Position numbers and translations under genes: made by a program. The notes under the pieces were generated by a model. It did not search any database. It was given only the letters and a program-made list of their open reading frames with translations, and was not told where the DNA came from. From a virus, in the IMG/VR virus record IMGVR_UViG_3300021963_007304, positions 1 through 44,179 of that record: DNA of 44,179 nucleotides. One strand, given 5' to 3'. The stretch's first letter is position 1, and the number at the start of each line of letters is the position of its first letter. Positions 25,703 through 32,606 of this stretch are shown here, one piece after another.

Positions 25703-25850
25703 AATAAAACAAAGAGGATGACTTCCGCAAATTAAAAATCAGGCTATTAACCTCGTGGTCGTTGGTTCGAGTCCAACCCTGGGACAATGCTTAGGCATCC
25801 CAGGTAGCTCAGTTGGTTAGAGCACGTATAAATGCATCCTGTGTTTTATT
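25703..25850 (+). tRNA. Permuted tRNA (3' half before 5' half) inside a GCAAA-type RNA fold
   Basis: The 3' half (25741-25785) has AGG, loop CTATTAA, CCTCG, variable TGGTC, T arm GTTGG TTCGAGT CCAAC and acceptor CCTGGGA. After a 12-base linker comes the 5' half (25798-25826): acceptor TCCCAGG, TA, D arm GCTC..GAGC, A, CG. Joining 25826 to 25741 gives a perfect anticodon stem CGAGG/CCTCG and a full cloverleaf (anticodon read as ATT). The whole unit is enclosed by AATAAAAC/GTTTTATT (8 bp) and AGGATG/CATCCT (6 bp), with a GCAAATT motif after the inner strand. The layout suggests RNA circularisation and processing as for permuted tRNA genes of some algae and archaea. Inferred from pairing only. 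Confidence 0.7.
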
Positions 25851-25855
25851 AACTT

Positions 25856-25926
25856 AATGGGGTTGAGTTCAGCAAATCTTAAAAAATCAGACTGCAAATC
25901 CGACTAAAAAAGATCAACCCGAAATT
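25856..25926 (+). ncRNA. GCAAA-type RNA element holding a Cys-like anticodon arm
   Basis: Inner helix GGGTTGA (25860-25866) with TCAACCC (25914-25920), flanked by AAT/ATT and a GA bulge; motif TTCAGCAAATC follows the 5' strand; a second helix ATCTT/AAGAT lies inside. The loop carries TCAGACTGCAAATCCGA, which folds like a tRNA-Cys anticodon arm (one A-C mismatch) without the rest of a tRNA. Confidence 0.55.
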
Positions 25927-25928
25927 TT

Positions 25929-26002
25929 GGTTCCGTAGCTCAGTTGGATAGAGCAACAGCCTTCTAAGCTGTGGGTCATTGGTTCGAATCCAATCGGGAT
26001 CA
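25929..26002 (+). tRNA. tRNA-Arg (TCT)
   Basis: Acceptor GGTTCCG/CGGGATC, anticodon arm ACAGC CTTCTAA GCTGT, T arm ATTGG TTCGAAT CCAAT, discriminator A. It reads AGA, the Arg codon used twice in the array leader peptide. Confidence 0.94.
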
Positions 26003-26152
26003 CACGTTCCACTATTAGTGGATAGTATGTGCAATATGATGAGAAACAGAGTGATGTCTGTATGTACTAATGCGAGGTGAGAATACCTCTGCGAATTATG
26101 GCTGTTCGACCCAAGAAAAGGTAAGAGTCTGTGGTACCTTGTTAGCCAACAT
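26003..26152 (+). ncRNA. Structured spacer in tRNA array
   Basis: No gene is seen. Helices include CCACT/AGTGG, ACAG/CTGT, GAGGT/ACCTC and a nested TGGCT/AGCCA with AAGGT/ACCTT. No known RNA family is recognised. Confidence 0.4.
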
Positions 26153-26224
26153 CGCCCGTTCGTCTATCGGTTAGGACGTTAGGTTTTCAACCTAAAAAGA
26201 GGAGTTCAACTCTCCTACGGGTGA
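26153..26224 (+). tRNA. tRNA-Glu (TTC)
   Basis: Acceptor CGCCCGT/ACGGGTG, anticodon arm TTAGG TTTTCAA CCTAA, T arm AGGAG TTCAACT CTCCT, discriminator A. Confidence 0.92.
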
Positions 26225-26232
26225 CAATAAAT

Positions 26233-26304
26233 TGCGGGGTAGAGCAGAGGTAGCTTGTTGGGCTCATAACCCAAAGGTCGGAGGTTCGATCCCTCCCCCC
26301 GCAA
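26233..26304 (+). tRNA. tRNA-Met (CAT), initiator-like
   Basis: Anticodon arm TTGGG CTCATAA CCCAA has the three G-C pairs typical of initiator tRNA. Acceptor TGCGGGG/CCCCGCA. The first pair is T-A rather than the initiator C-A mismatch, so initiator status is probable, not certain. Confidence 0.85.
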
Positions 26305-26305
26305 C

Positions 26306-26399
26306 TAAACCCCAACAGAGGCTGGTGCCACCAACTTGGACGTAACGTTCATGCCAAGTTGAAAGCATGTCTTCGGACTGAAATGGTGGTCGGGGTTTA
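26306..26399 (+). ncRNA. Structured spacer RNA closed by an 8-bp helix
   Basis: TAAACCCC pairs with GGGGTTTA at its ends. Inside are CCACC/GGTGG and CAACTTGG/CCAAGTTG. It fills the gap between two tRNA-Met genes exactly. No known RNA family is recognised. Confidence 0.5.
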
Positions 26400-26402
26400 A
26401 AT

Positions 26403-26474
26403 TGCAATGTAGCTCAGAGGCAGAGCGTTCCGCTCATATCGGAAAGGTCAGGATTTCAAAATTCCTTGTTGCAA
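26403..26474 (+). tRNA. tRNA-Met or tRNA-Ile2 (CAT)
   Basis: Acceptor TGCAATG/TGTTGCA, anticodon arm TTCCG CTCATAT CGGAA, T loop TTCAAAA with a T-T mismatch at the top of the T stem. A CAT anticodon without initiator features may be elongator Met or a lysidine-modified Ile tRNA; sequence alone does not decide. Confidence 0.8.
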
Positions 26475-26661
26475 CAAAAGTAGAAGCGAGTGGCACCTGT
26501 TGCAGGCGACATAAAGTAAGATTCACAACTTGACTGGTCGTCACTTCTTATGATGGTAAATGTGAACATCATAGGCTATTTTTCCCCAGTGTCTCAATTC
26601 CCTGAAGCAATTCAAAGTTGGGGTCTCGGTAGGCGGGTCTAGACCCGATCCTACCCAAATT
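26475..26661 (+). ncRNA. Structured spacer with a minimal GAT-bulge hairpin
   Basis: No gene is seen. Helices include TGATG/CATCA and CCCCA/TGGGG. At 26628-26655, GGTAGG, C, GGGT-CTAG-ACCC, bulge GAT, CCTACC repeats the outer helix / inner helix / GAT design of the array's other RNA elements in a minimal form. Confidence 0.45.
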
Positions 26662-26734
26662 GCGGTAGTAGCTCAGTTGGTAGAGCATCACCTTGCCAAG
26701 GTGAGGGTCGCAGGTTCGAATCCTGTCTACCGCT
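26662..26734 (+). tRNA. tRNA-Gly (GCC)
   Basis: Acceptor GCGGTAG/CTACCGC, anticodon arm with loop TTGCCAA, T loop TTCGAAT, discriminator T. Confidence 0.94.
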
Positions 26735-27017
26735 CTATGGGTCAGAGGAACCCAGAATGTTTGGATCTCATTAAAGGATCACGGTTAATACCCAGATGGT
26801 AACCGAAAATTATAACGGAGATAGCGTCCATCCGCTCTTAGGGTGTTGAAATGAGCCGTCATGATTAAAATGCTGGGGGATCGGAGCAATGGGAAGCAAC
26901 ACATTCTCACCGACTAGTGTTGACGGGTTTTAAAGCAGAGATGCAGCAGGTTCTTGAAACAGCGAAAGAAACCGATGTAATCTAATCCTCATGTAAGTCT
27001 CATATGTGGGGTAATTT
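26735..27017 (+). ncRNA. 280-base structured RNA in tRNA array
   Basis: No reading frame stands out. Strong helices include TGGGT/ACCCA, CGGTTA/TAACCG, CAACAC/GTGTTG next to CCGTCA/TGACGG, and CCTCAT/ATGTGGGG. It is the longest unexplained stretch of the array; it is not recognised as RNase P, 6S or tmRNA. Confidence 0.45.
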
Positions 27018-27089
27018 GCGGTAGTCGTATAGTGGCTATTATATCAGCCTTCCAAGCTGAGGACGACAGTTCGATTCTGTCTTACCGCT
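27018..27089 (+). tRNA. tRNA-Gly (TCC)
   Basis: Acceptor GCGGTAG/TTACCGC, anticodon loop CTTCCAA, T arm GACAG TTCGATT CTGTC, discriminator T. Last tRNA of the main array. Confidence 0.94.
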
Positions 27090-27163
27090 CAATTAATTTT
27101 CTACCAAATGTCCTGGCTTTTTACCAAAAAAGAAGCTATTTATGTATACATAATACACTATAC

Positions 27164-28780
27164 ATGAAGAAAATACTTAAGATCACATCGGAGCAACTTG
27201 ATATGATATTGGAATATCACGTTACTAATACACCAATAAACGAAGCGTTTGGTAACCAAACCGATGCAATTTCAGCTAATGTGTCTAACAATCAAATATT
27301 TTTAAATTTTAAAATAGATGATAGGGATGGTAAGGATGTTATTAGCCACATATTCTCAAAATTTCGTAAAAATTCTAAAACTGGTGCATATTTTTTAACC
27401 GCACCAACTGGCGCTGTTGATGCGTTTTTAAATGGAGCGATCATGACTAAAATTCTTAATTTTTTAAGTCAGAGGGGGTATAAAGTCCCAACAGCAAATG
27501 AATTAAAAGTTCAAATCGAAGAAAAATCAAAAGATATTGTAACAGCTGAAGATAGAGCTGAAGCTAAAGAAAAATATGATGACTTGGTTGTTAAAATCTT
27601 ACAGAATTTAAATGACCCTGAAATGAGAAAATTAGCGTCTGAGGTATCCAAATTTAGGATTAATCCAGATGTTAACGATAAGGCTTTTGGTCATATACGT
27701 TCAGCTAAAAACGCTCTTAGGGTTTTATCTGCTAAACCAGATGCAACTTTTATTGCAACAAGATTACAATGGTTAAATGATTTTAATAGACAGGTTAGAC
27801 CAGATGCAACAAAAATTATATTATTTAAATCAGTTGGCGGTGGTAGTTATGACCAAAGCAAAGCTGAAAAATCTTTAGGTGTATCAAAAGATGTGGCTTA
27901 CCAATCACCACAAATGAAACATAAATTTGACATTGAGGCACAATCGGATGACTCAAACCCCGCATTTGCCCCATATGCTGTTTATGATATTAGTGATACT
28001 GTTTTAATTCCAGGTGCTGACGATGGTAGCGGTAATTTATCGACTTTTGATCCGTTCATTGAAAAAGCTGGTTTGGCTGATAACCTTAGAGGTGTATTAA
28101 ATCAAGCGGCTGTTGATTTTAAAGGTACTAATTTAAGTGCTGATGACAAAGCTAAAATTGGTGCAAAAGACACATCAAATAAAAACGTACAAGTTTTTTC
28201 TAGAGTTCTTAACTATATGAGAATGGAAAACGATTTAAAACCTGTTACAGATGGATTAATTAAATTAGATCCACATGATGATACCAGCGTTTTAAAGGTA
28301 ATTAAAACATATTTCTCAAATGTAGCATTCGCTAGAGCGGCAAAAGATAATGAAATCAAAACCAACATCGCAACTGCTGGTATCTTGGCTATGACTGAAG
28401 TAGCCCCAATCGCATTGGCGCAACTTATTAATACATACGAAAAACAAATATTAGGATTAACCAAGCAAGATTTGGTTACCGTTTTTGGTCAAATAGTTAA
28501 ATTAGAAAGAATTATGACAAATGATAATGTTGTTGATACAAGTAAAGCTATAACCAACGAAACCGAACAATTAATTCAAAATGGTATAGATTCTGTTGAA
28601 GATTTAGTTGGTTTATTCGGTCATACCATGGATGATTTAAAAGGTGGTGATAATAATACTGAGGACAATGAAAATAGTTCAGAAGAAACTAATGAAACTA
28701 TAATGAATGAATTTTATAATGTCTTTAATAAGATAAACAACACTATTAATGAATATTCAAATACTACAAGAAAACTCTAA
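27164..28780 (+). CDS. ArdC-like domain protein, 538 aa
   Basis: The longer frame from 27032 runs through tRNA-Gly; the ATG at 27164 (MKKILKITSEQL) is chosen. Residues about 195-290 resemble the ArdC N-terminal ssDNA-binding domain: TRLQWLNDFNRQVRPDATKI, a strand, and then APYAVYDISDTVLIPG. ArdC proteins protect incoming DNA from restriction. The rest is helical, with an acidic, asparagine-rich C-terminus. The match is partial and could be coincidental; a virion role is also possible. It overlaps the next gene by 32 bases in another frame. Confidence 0.6.
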   Translation: MKKILKITSEQLDMILEYHVTNTPINEAFGNQTDAISANVSNNQIFLNFKIDDRDGKDVISHIFSKFRKNSKTGAYFLTAPTGAVDAFLNGAIMTKILNFLSQRGYKVPTANELKVQIEEKSKDIVTAEDRAEAKEKYDDLVVKILQNLNDPEMRKLASEVSKFRINPDVNDKAFGHIRSAKNALRVLSAKPDATFIATRLQWLNDFNRQVRPDATKIILFKSVGGGSYDQSKAEKSLGVSKDVAYQSPQMKHKFDIEAQSDDSNPAFAPYAVYDISDTVLIPGADDGSGNLSTFDPFIEKAGLADNLRGVLNQAAVDFKGTNLSADDKAKIGAKDTSNKNVQVFSRVLNYMRMENDLKPVTDGLIKLDPHDDTSVLKVIKTYFSNVAFARAAKDNEIKTNIATAGILAMTEVAPIALAQLINTYEKQILGLTKQDLVTVFGQIVKLERIMTNDNVVDTSKAITNETEQLIQNGIDSVEDLVGLFGHTMDDLKGGDNNTEDNENSSEETNETIMNEFYNVFNKINNTINEYSNTTRKL

Positions 28781-29762
28781 ATTAAATTTAGATAAGATAT
28801 TCGATTCAATTCGTTTGATTCAGGAAGTATCATTAGATGATTTTAATCCTGATGATCCTAGCAATTTTTATGTTTATCATTGTGCTAGAGAACGAGATTT
28901 AAACAGTATCTTTAAATTTGGTTTTGAGTCCTTTTATTTAGGTTCAAATGTTGGTAACATGTATGGTAGAGGTGTTTACACAACAACCGACTTAGAATCT
29001 TCAGTTGATAATGCTAGAAAAGGTACTTATGGTAAAATTATCGTAAAAGCCCAAGTCATTAGTTATGATAATTATTTAATTTGGGATAGGGGTATAGCTG
29101 AAAGAGTTTATGGTAATAAATGGAGCATTGCCGACCAATTAAATAGTATTGTACCAGCTAACATCATAGAAAAAGCCAAACAAACACCATATGGTGATGT
29201 TAGTTTATATGATTATATCTTAGAGTATCGTGAATATACATCCAATAACGCATTAGCTGTTTATAAAGATAGTAGACAGGGTAATGGTGAGTCTATCTAT
29301 GACCACATTGAGGGTTTTGTTTTTAGAGGTAGTAATGACGGTAATGTTGCTGTTGTTAAAAATGTTAAAAATTTAATACCACTATATCACACAAACAACT
29401 ACGGATCAACTTGGGAAAAGGGTTATAATGATGCAACATTGAAACACACATTAGGTGATTTTGACGTTGATTTACTATACGGTAAAAAATACGCTAATAC
29501 ATCTGTACCATCAAATGGGTACTCTAAAGTAACAAACAAAGAGGGTAAAATTAACTACATAGATAAAGATGGTAATGAGGTTTCTGAGACATGGCTTAAT
29601 AGTGGTGGTGATTTTACAGACCATGATGGTGTTTTATTAGCTACTGTAATGTATAATAACCATGTTTTATTGTTGGGTACGGACGGAGCAATATATTTAA
29701 ATGCTGATGATGAATACCCAATTTGTTTCTCTGACGAACTACCTGAGTACCAATTCGATTAA
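28749..29762 (+). CDS. Putative ADP-ribosyltransferase (PARP-like fold), 337 aa
   Basis: Residues 40-110 show the PARP-type NAD-binding core: YVYHCARERDLNSIFKFGF (H44), then MYGRGVYTTTDLESSVDNA (Y77) and GKIIVKAQV. These correspond to the H and Y of the H-Y-E class; the third catalytic residue is not clear. Phages use such enzymes to modify host RNA polymerase or translation proteins. The C-terminal 110 residues (from about 225) contain TNKEGKINYIDKDGNEVSET and look like a separate WG- or beta-type domain. Translation is probably coupled to the gene before it. Confidence 0.72.
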   Translation: MNIQILQENSKLNLDKIFDSIRLIQEVSLDDFNPDDPSNFYVYHCARERDLNSIFKFGFESFYLGSNVGNMYGRGVYTTTDLESSVDNARKGTYGKIIVKAQVISYDNYLIWDRGIAERVYGNKWSIADQLNSIVPANIIEKAKQTPYGDVSLYDYILEYREYTSNNALAVYKDSRQGNGESIYDHIEGFVFRGSNDGNVAVVKNVKNLIPLYHTNNYGSTWEKGYNDATLKHTLGDFDVDLLYGKKYANTSVPSNGYSKVTNKEGKINYIDKDGNEVSETWLNSGGDFTDHDGVLLATVMYNNHVLLLGTDGAIYLNADDEYPICFSDELPEYQFD

Positions 29763-29783
29763 AAAATATACATTCCAGGGTCA

Positions 29784-29852
29784 AGCCGCATCGAGCCACG
29801 GAATTATCTAGGGGTATGGGAGCACGAAGCGGCTGGGACGGCTCCAAACCCC
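29784..29852 (+). ncRNA. Possible pseudoknot RNA
   Basis: AGCCGC (29784-29789) pairs with GCGGCT (29829-29834); GAGCC (29793-29797) with GGCTC (29840-29844); GGGGT (29811-29815) with ACCCC (29848-29852). The order of strands makes interlocked helices. The stretch is more GC-rich than its AT-rich surroundings. It lies between the ADP-ribosyltransferase and the Fis-type HTH gene, and may be a regulator or a small ribozyme. Confidence 0.5.
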
Positions 29853-29940
29853 GATATTTACAAATTTTCTTAAAATTCTTTGCCGACCCCTTGTCAATTT
29901 GATTTTTTATTAGTAATATTGTGCAAGAACATTAAATATT

Positions 29941-30291
29941 ATGTCTAACACAAATAGAATCTCATCTGCCGACATCAAGAGAATGTCCGTAAATGAGTCG
30001 ATCGCATTGCAAGGTGCTGATCGCAGCGAAGTCGCTAGTATCGCTAGCGCAGTTACTAATAAAAACCCTGGTTATGAATATAACGTAACCAAAAACAGAC
30101 GTGGTGAGGTTATCGTAACACGCATTGTACCAGAAAACATGTACAATCGTGCACAATACATTTCAAGCATTAACAAAACAACTTTGGTTCGTGCTTTGAA
30201 GCAAAACAATCACGTTAAAACACGTACAGGTGAGATGCTTGGTGTATCTGCTCGTACAATCGGTCGCTTAATGCAACGACACGGAATCTAA
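29941..30291 (+). CDS. Fis-type helix-turn-helix protein, 116 aa
   Basis: The C-terminal 38 residues (TLVRALKQNNHVKTRTGEML, then GVSARTIGRLMQRHGI) match the HTH_8/Fis-NtrC DNA-binding motif. The N-terminal part is a small domain with YEYNVTKNRRGEVIVTR strands. It is probably a transcription regulator or nucleoid-type protein of the phage. It is monocistronic: a structured RNA precedes and a strong terminator follows. Confidence 0.75.
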   Translation: MSNTNRISSADIKRMSVNESIALQGADRSEVASIASAVTNKNPGYEYNVTKNRRGEVIVTRIVPENMYNRAQYISSINKTTLVRALKQNNHVKTRTGEMLGVSARTIGRLMQRHGI

Positions 30292-30301
30292 TAATTAAGA
30301 G

Positions 30302-30333
30302 ATCCCCCATCTTAATAGGGTGGGGGATTTTTT
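30302..30333 (+). terminator. Rho-independent terminator
   Basis: ATCCCCCA and TGGGGGAT form an 8-bp stem followed by T residues, just after the Fis-type HTH gene. Confidence 0.9.
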
Positions 30334-30362
30334 ATGTAAACGCTAACTAAACAAATAAAAAA

Positions 30363-31397
30363 ATGAAATTTGATTTTGATGATATTCTAATTAAACCAGC
30401 CGTATTAACTGATATTAATTCACGGTCTGAAGTCGATGTTACTAACAACGATGATATGTTACCATTATTCACAGCACCAATGGATACCGTTGTGTGTGAT
30501 GAAAATGTTGATTACTTCGTTAATGCTGGTATTACAACAATTTTACCAAGAAAACAAAATATCGATTCAACTTACGTTTCAACTAATAAAAACTGTTGGT
30601 ACGCTTATGGTTTAAAAGAATTTAGGGATGTTTTTTTATTGAATACCCCAGACAATCGTGGTGCCAATATGTATGCTTTAATTGATGTGGCTAACGGTCA
30701 TATGCCAGCTTTAAAAACCGCATTAATTGAGGCTAAACAAAAATACGGTGGTGAATTGGTTGTTATGGTTGGAAACATAGCTAACCCATATACATACGTT
30801 GAGTTATCCAATGCTGGAGCTGATTATATTAGAATTGGTATTGGTAATGGGGGTGGTTGTTTGACAACACAACAAACAGGTATTGGCTACCCTATGGCGT
30901 CATTAATTATTGAAACTCGTAAACTATCACGTGATTTAGTTAATCCAGCTAAAATTGTTGCGGATGGTGGGTTTAAAAAATATGCTGACATCATTAAAGC
31001 CTTAGCTTTGGGAGCTGATTATGTTATGCTTGGATCAATCCTAAATAAAGCACTTGAAAGTGCGGGTGAAACAACTAATGAACAGGGTGACATCATTAAC
31101 CAATATTCTGAGATTGCTAAGAATTATTTTGATGTTGATATTCCACTATATAAAACATTTAGAGGTATGTCAACAAAGGAAGTACAATCTGATTGGGGTA
31201 AAGATACGATAAAAACATCTGAAGGTGTTGTGAGAAAACATGTGGTCGAATATACCGTTTCTGGTTGGGTGGACAACTTCACACACTATCTAAAATCAGC
31301 TATGAGTTATACGGATTGCACCAATCTAAATAGCTTTATCGGTGGTGTCGAGTATATCGAAATTACCGAAAATTCATTTAAACGATATAATAAATAA
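30363..31397 (+). CDS. GMP reductase / IMP dehydrogenase family enzyme, 344 aa
   Basis: A TIM-barrel nucleotide oxidoreductase. FDDILIKP at the start, LFTAPMDTV, and the active-site loop GNGGGCLTTQQTGIGYP (C166) are family hallmarks; KIVADGGFKKYADIIKALALG and GADYVMLGS form the phosphate site. The length and lack of CBS domains fit GMP reductase (GMP to IMP) better than IMPDH, but the loop differs slightly from both. A role in purine supply for phage DNA is likely. It stands alone between two terminator/promoter regions. Confidence 0.88.
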   Translation: MKFDFDDILIKPAVLTDINSRSEVDVTNNDDMLPLFTAPMDTVVCDENVDYFVNAGITTILPRKQNIDSTYVSTNKNCWYAYGLKEFRDVFLLNTPDNRGANMYALIDVANGHMPALKTALIEAKQKYGGELVVMVGNIANPYTYVELSNAGADYIRIGIGNGGGCLTTQQTGIGYPMASLIIETRKLSRDLVNPAKIVADGGFKKYADIIKALALGADYVMLGSILNKALESAGETTNEQGDIINQYSEIAKNYFDVDIPLYKTFRGMSTKEVQSDWGKDTIKTSEGVVRKHVVEYTVSGWVDNFTHYLKSAMSYTDCTNLNSFIGGVEYIEITENSFKRYNK

Positions 31398-31404
31398 AAA
31401 AAAC

Positions 31405-31435
31405 TTGACTATTTAAAATATTTTGTTTAGATTTG
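31405..31435 (+). promoter_or_regulatory. Promoter of Arg-Leu-Gln tRNA operon
   Basis: TTG at 31405-31407, a 20-base spacer and TAGATTTG at 31428-31435. The RNA should start at about 31440, at the first base of the structured element. Confidence 0.85.
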
Positions 31436-31439
31436 TATC

Positions 31440-31538
31440 GCAATTGGGACTAAATTCAGCAATCATAATCAGGTTAAATTTGGTTCGATCCCAAAAGCAC
31501 CCTAATAATGGGTGTTTAAAAATTAGTCCGATAATTGC
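31440..31538 (+). ncRNA. 5' RNA element of Arg-Leu-Gln operon (GCAAA/GAT fold)
   Basis: Outer helix GCAATT (31440-31445) with AATTGC (31533-31538); G; inner helix GGACTAA (31447-31453) with TTAGTCC (31523-31529); bulge GAT. TTCAGCAATC follows the inner 5' strand. The loop holds a T-arm mimic, TTTGG TTCGATC CCAAA (31479-31495), and a GCACCC/GGGTGT hairpin. It begins at the predicted transcription start. Confidence 0.8.
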
Positions 31539-31570
31539 ACTTTTTTAAAAAACGATATATTTATATAAAC

Positions 31571-31651
31571 ATGAGAACTTTAACATTACAACGCCAGCAA
31601 TTGTTACAACTCCTAAAAATGGGGGCTGGGGAATGTTATGTTCATATGTAA
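31571..31651 (+). CDS. Leader peptide of Arg-Leu-Gln tRNA operon, 26 aa
   Basis: A short frame, ATG to TAA, whose core RTLTLQRQQLLQLL contains six Leu, four Gln and two Arg codons (CTC, CTA, TTA, TTG, CAA, CAG, AGA, CGC). The tRNAs downstream are Arg (ACG), Leu (TAG) and Gln (TTG). Near its end CTGGGG (31625-31630) can pair with CCTCAG (31683-31688), the 5' arm of the terminator, and is identical to the terminator's own 3' arm, so the two compete. This is a classical attenuator layout: ribosome stalling in the R/L/Q run would free the antiterminator and let RNA polymerase reach the tRNAs. Inferred. Confidence 0.85.
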   Translation: MRTLTLQRQQLLQLLKMGAGECYVHM

Positions 31652-31681
31652 ATAAGATAATATAAAACTATGAATAGAGAA

Positions 31682-31711
31682 ACCTCAGTCGCCAAGCGTC
31701 TGGGGTTTTTT
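31682..31711 (+). terminator. Attenuator terminator, Arg-Leu-Gln operon
   Basis: ACCTCAG (31682-31688) pairs with CTGGGGT (31700-31706), followed by a T run, 31 bases after the leader stop and 7 bases before tRNA-Arg. Confidence 0.88.
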
Positions 31712-31717
31712 GTTTTT

Positions 31718-31791
31718 GGTTATGTAGCTCAATGGATCAGAGCACTTCGCTACGAACGAAGAGGTTGGGAGTTCGAGTCTCTCCGTAATCA
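31718..31791 (+). tRNA. tRNA-Arg (ACG)
   Basis: Acceptor GGTTATG/CGTAATC, anticodon arm CTTCG CTACGAA CGAAG, T loop TTCGAGT, discriminator A. Reads CGN codons. Confidence 0.93.
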
Positions 31792-31799
31792 CAATATAT

Positions 31800-31882
31800 G
31801 CCCTCGTGGTGGAATGGTATACACAACCGTCTTAGAAACGGTGTCGAGAGGCGTGTCGGTTCGAGTCCGACCGAGGGTACCA
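31800..31882 (+). tRNA. tRNA-Leu (TAG)
   Basis: Class II tRNA with a long variable arm. Acceptor GCCCTCG/CGAGGGT, anticodon loop CTTAGAA, discriminator A, and an encoded CCA, unlike most tRNAs in the window. Confidence 0.94.
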
Positions 31883-31888
31883 ATATAT

Positions 31889-31959
31889 TGTCCCGTAGCC
31901 TAATGGCAGGGCACCAGATTTTGACTCTGGGGGTTCAGGTTCGAGTCCTGACGGGACAA
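31889..31959 (+). tRNA. tRNA-Gln (TTG)
   Basis: Acceptor TGTCCCG/CGGGACA with the T-A first pair typical of Gln, anticodon loop TTTTGAC, T arm TCAGG TTCGAGT CCTGA, discriminator A. Confidence 0.93.
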
Positions 31960-31962
31960 CAC

Positions 31963-31993
31963 TTGTTTTTTTGAAGTTCTTTGTTTATTATTG
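31963..31993 (+). promoter_or_regulatory. Bacteroidota-type promoter, leaderless gene
   Basis: TTG at 31963-31965, a 20-base spacer and TATTATTG at 31986-31993; the ATG is 5 bases further on. Confidence 0.65.
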
Positions 31994-31997
31994 TAGT

Positions 31998-32564
31998 ATG
32001 GAAGTAAAAGATTTAAAAGATTTTTATATTGACCTGGATGGTGATATAAAAGCATCAGCTGGTGACGCTAAAACTGCTGTGTTTATAACAAATAGTGATA
32101 AACCGAGTAGTCAATATGTTATGGCTGAAAATATCGATCAAATTAAATCAGCTATAAAACAAATTAATTCGGACTATGATTTAGATTTTGAGATTTATAA
32201 GCAATATTCTGTTAAGTGTGATAAAGATGGTAATGTTGTTAGTATAAAAATCTGGTCAGACTCTAATAATCGAATCAATGATTTGGATACGGTTTTAGTT
32301 GGCCATGAGATTAGTTACGATAATGTTGTTCGTGATTATTACTTTACTGGATCAATTGAATCTGTTAATACTTTAATTCAAAGTAGTGATTTAAATTATG
32401 AGATTAAAGAGTTTGATACCCATAAACATTTTTTATACTCGATTAAGTACGATATATCCAATAATATCTTAAATTTTAAGACGTATTATATCCTAAACGA
32501 GCATGCGATGTATTATACTAATGAAATGATACCTCATTTGAAAAAAATTTTAACTTTTAATTGA
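31998..32564 (+). CDS. Unknown protein, 188 aa
   Basis: No family is recognised. The ATG at 31998 is chosen over an upstream TTG because it lies at the expected transcription start of a TTG/TATTATTG promoter (leaderless mRNA). The sequence is acidic, with a repeated alpha/beta pattern (IDQIKSAIKQINSDYDLDFE and SIESVNTLIQSSDLNYEIKE) that suggests two copies of a small domain. It sits between two tRNA transcription units. Confidence 0.62.
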   Translation: MEVKDLKDFYIDLDGDIKASAGDAKTAVFITNSDKPSSQYVMAENIDQIKSAIKQINSDYDLDFEIYKQYSVKCDKDGNVVSIKIWSDSNNRINDLDTVLVGHEISYDNVVRDYYFTGSIESVNTLIQSSDLNYEIKEFDTHKHFLYSIKYDISNNILNFKTYYILNEHAMYYTNEMIPHLKKILTFN

Positions 32565-32570
32565 AAATGA

Positions 32571-32602
32571 TTTGGTTTTTAAATATTTCTTTATTACTTT
32601 TG
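32571..32602 (+). promoter_or_regulatory. Promoter of tRNA-Leu / tmRNA unit
   Basis: TTTG at 32571-32574, a 20-base spacer and TACTTTTG at 32595-32602. The expected start (about 32607) is the first base of an 11-bp helix. Confidence 0.85.
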
Positions 32603-32606
32603 TAGA

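Noticed and set aside
24600-27100. Group I or group II intron in the tRNA array
   Set aside because: No group I P7 or guanosine-binding-site pattern and no group II domain V could be found in the inserts; they are also too short.
31670-31903. 77-codon open frame over the attenuator terminator and two tRNAs
   Set aside because: It overlaps the terminator, tRNA-Arg and tRNA-Leu, and its composition comes from tRNA sequence.
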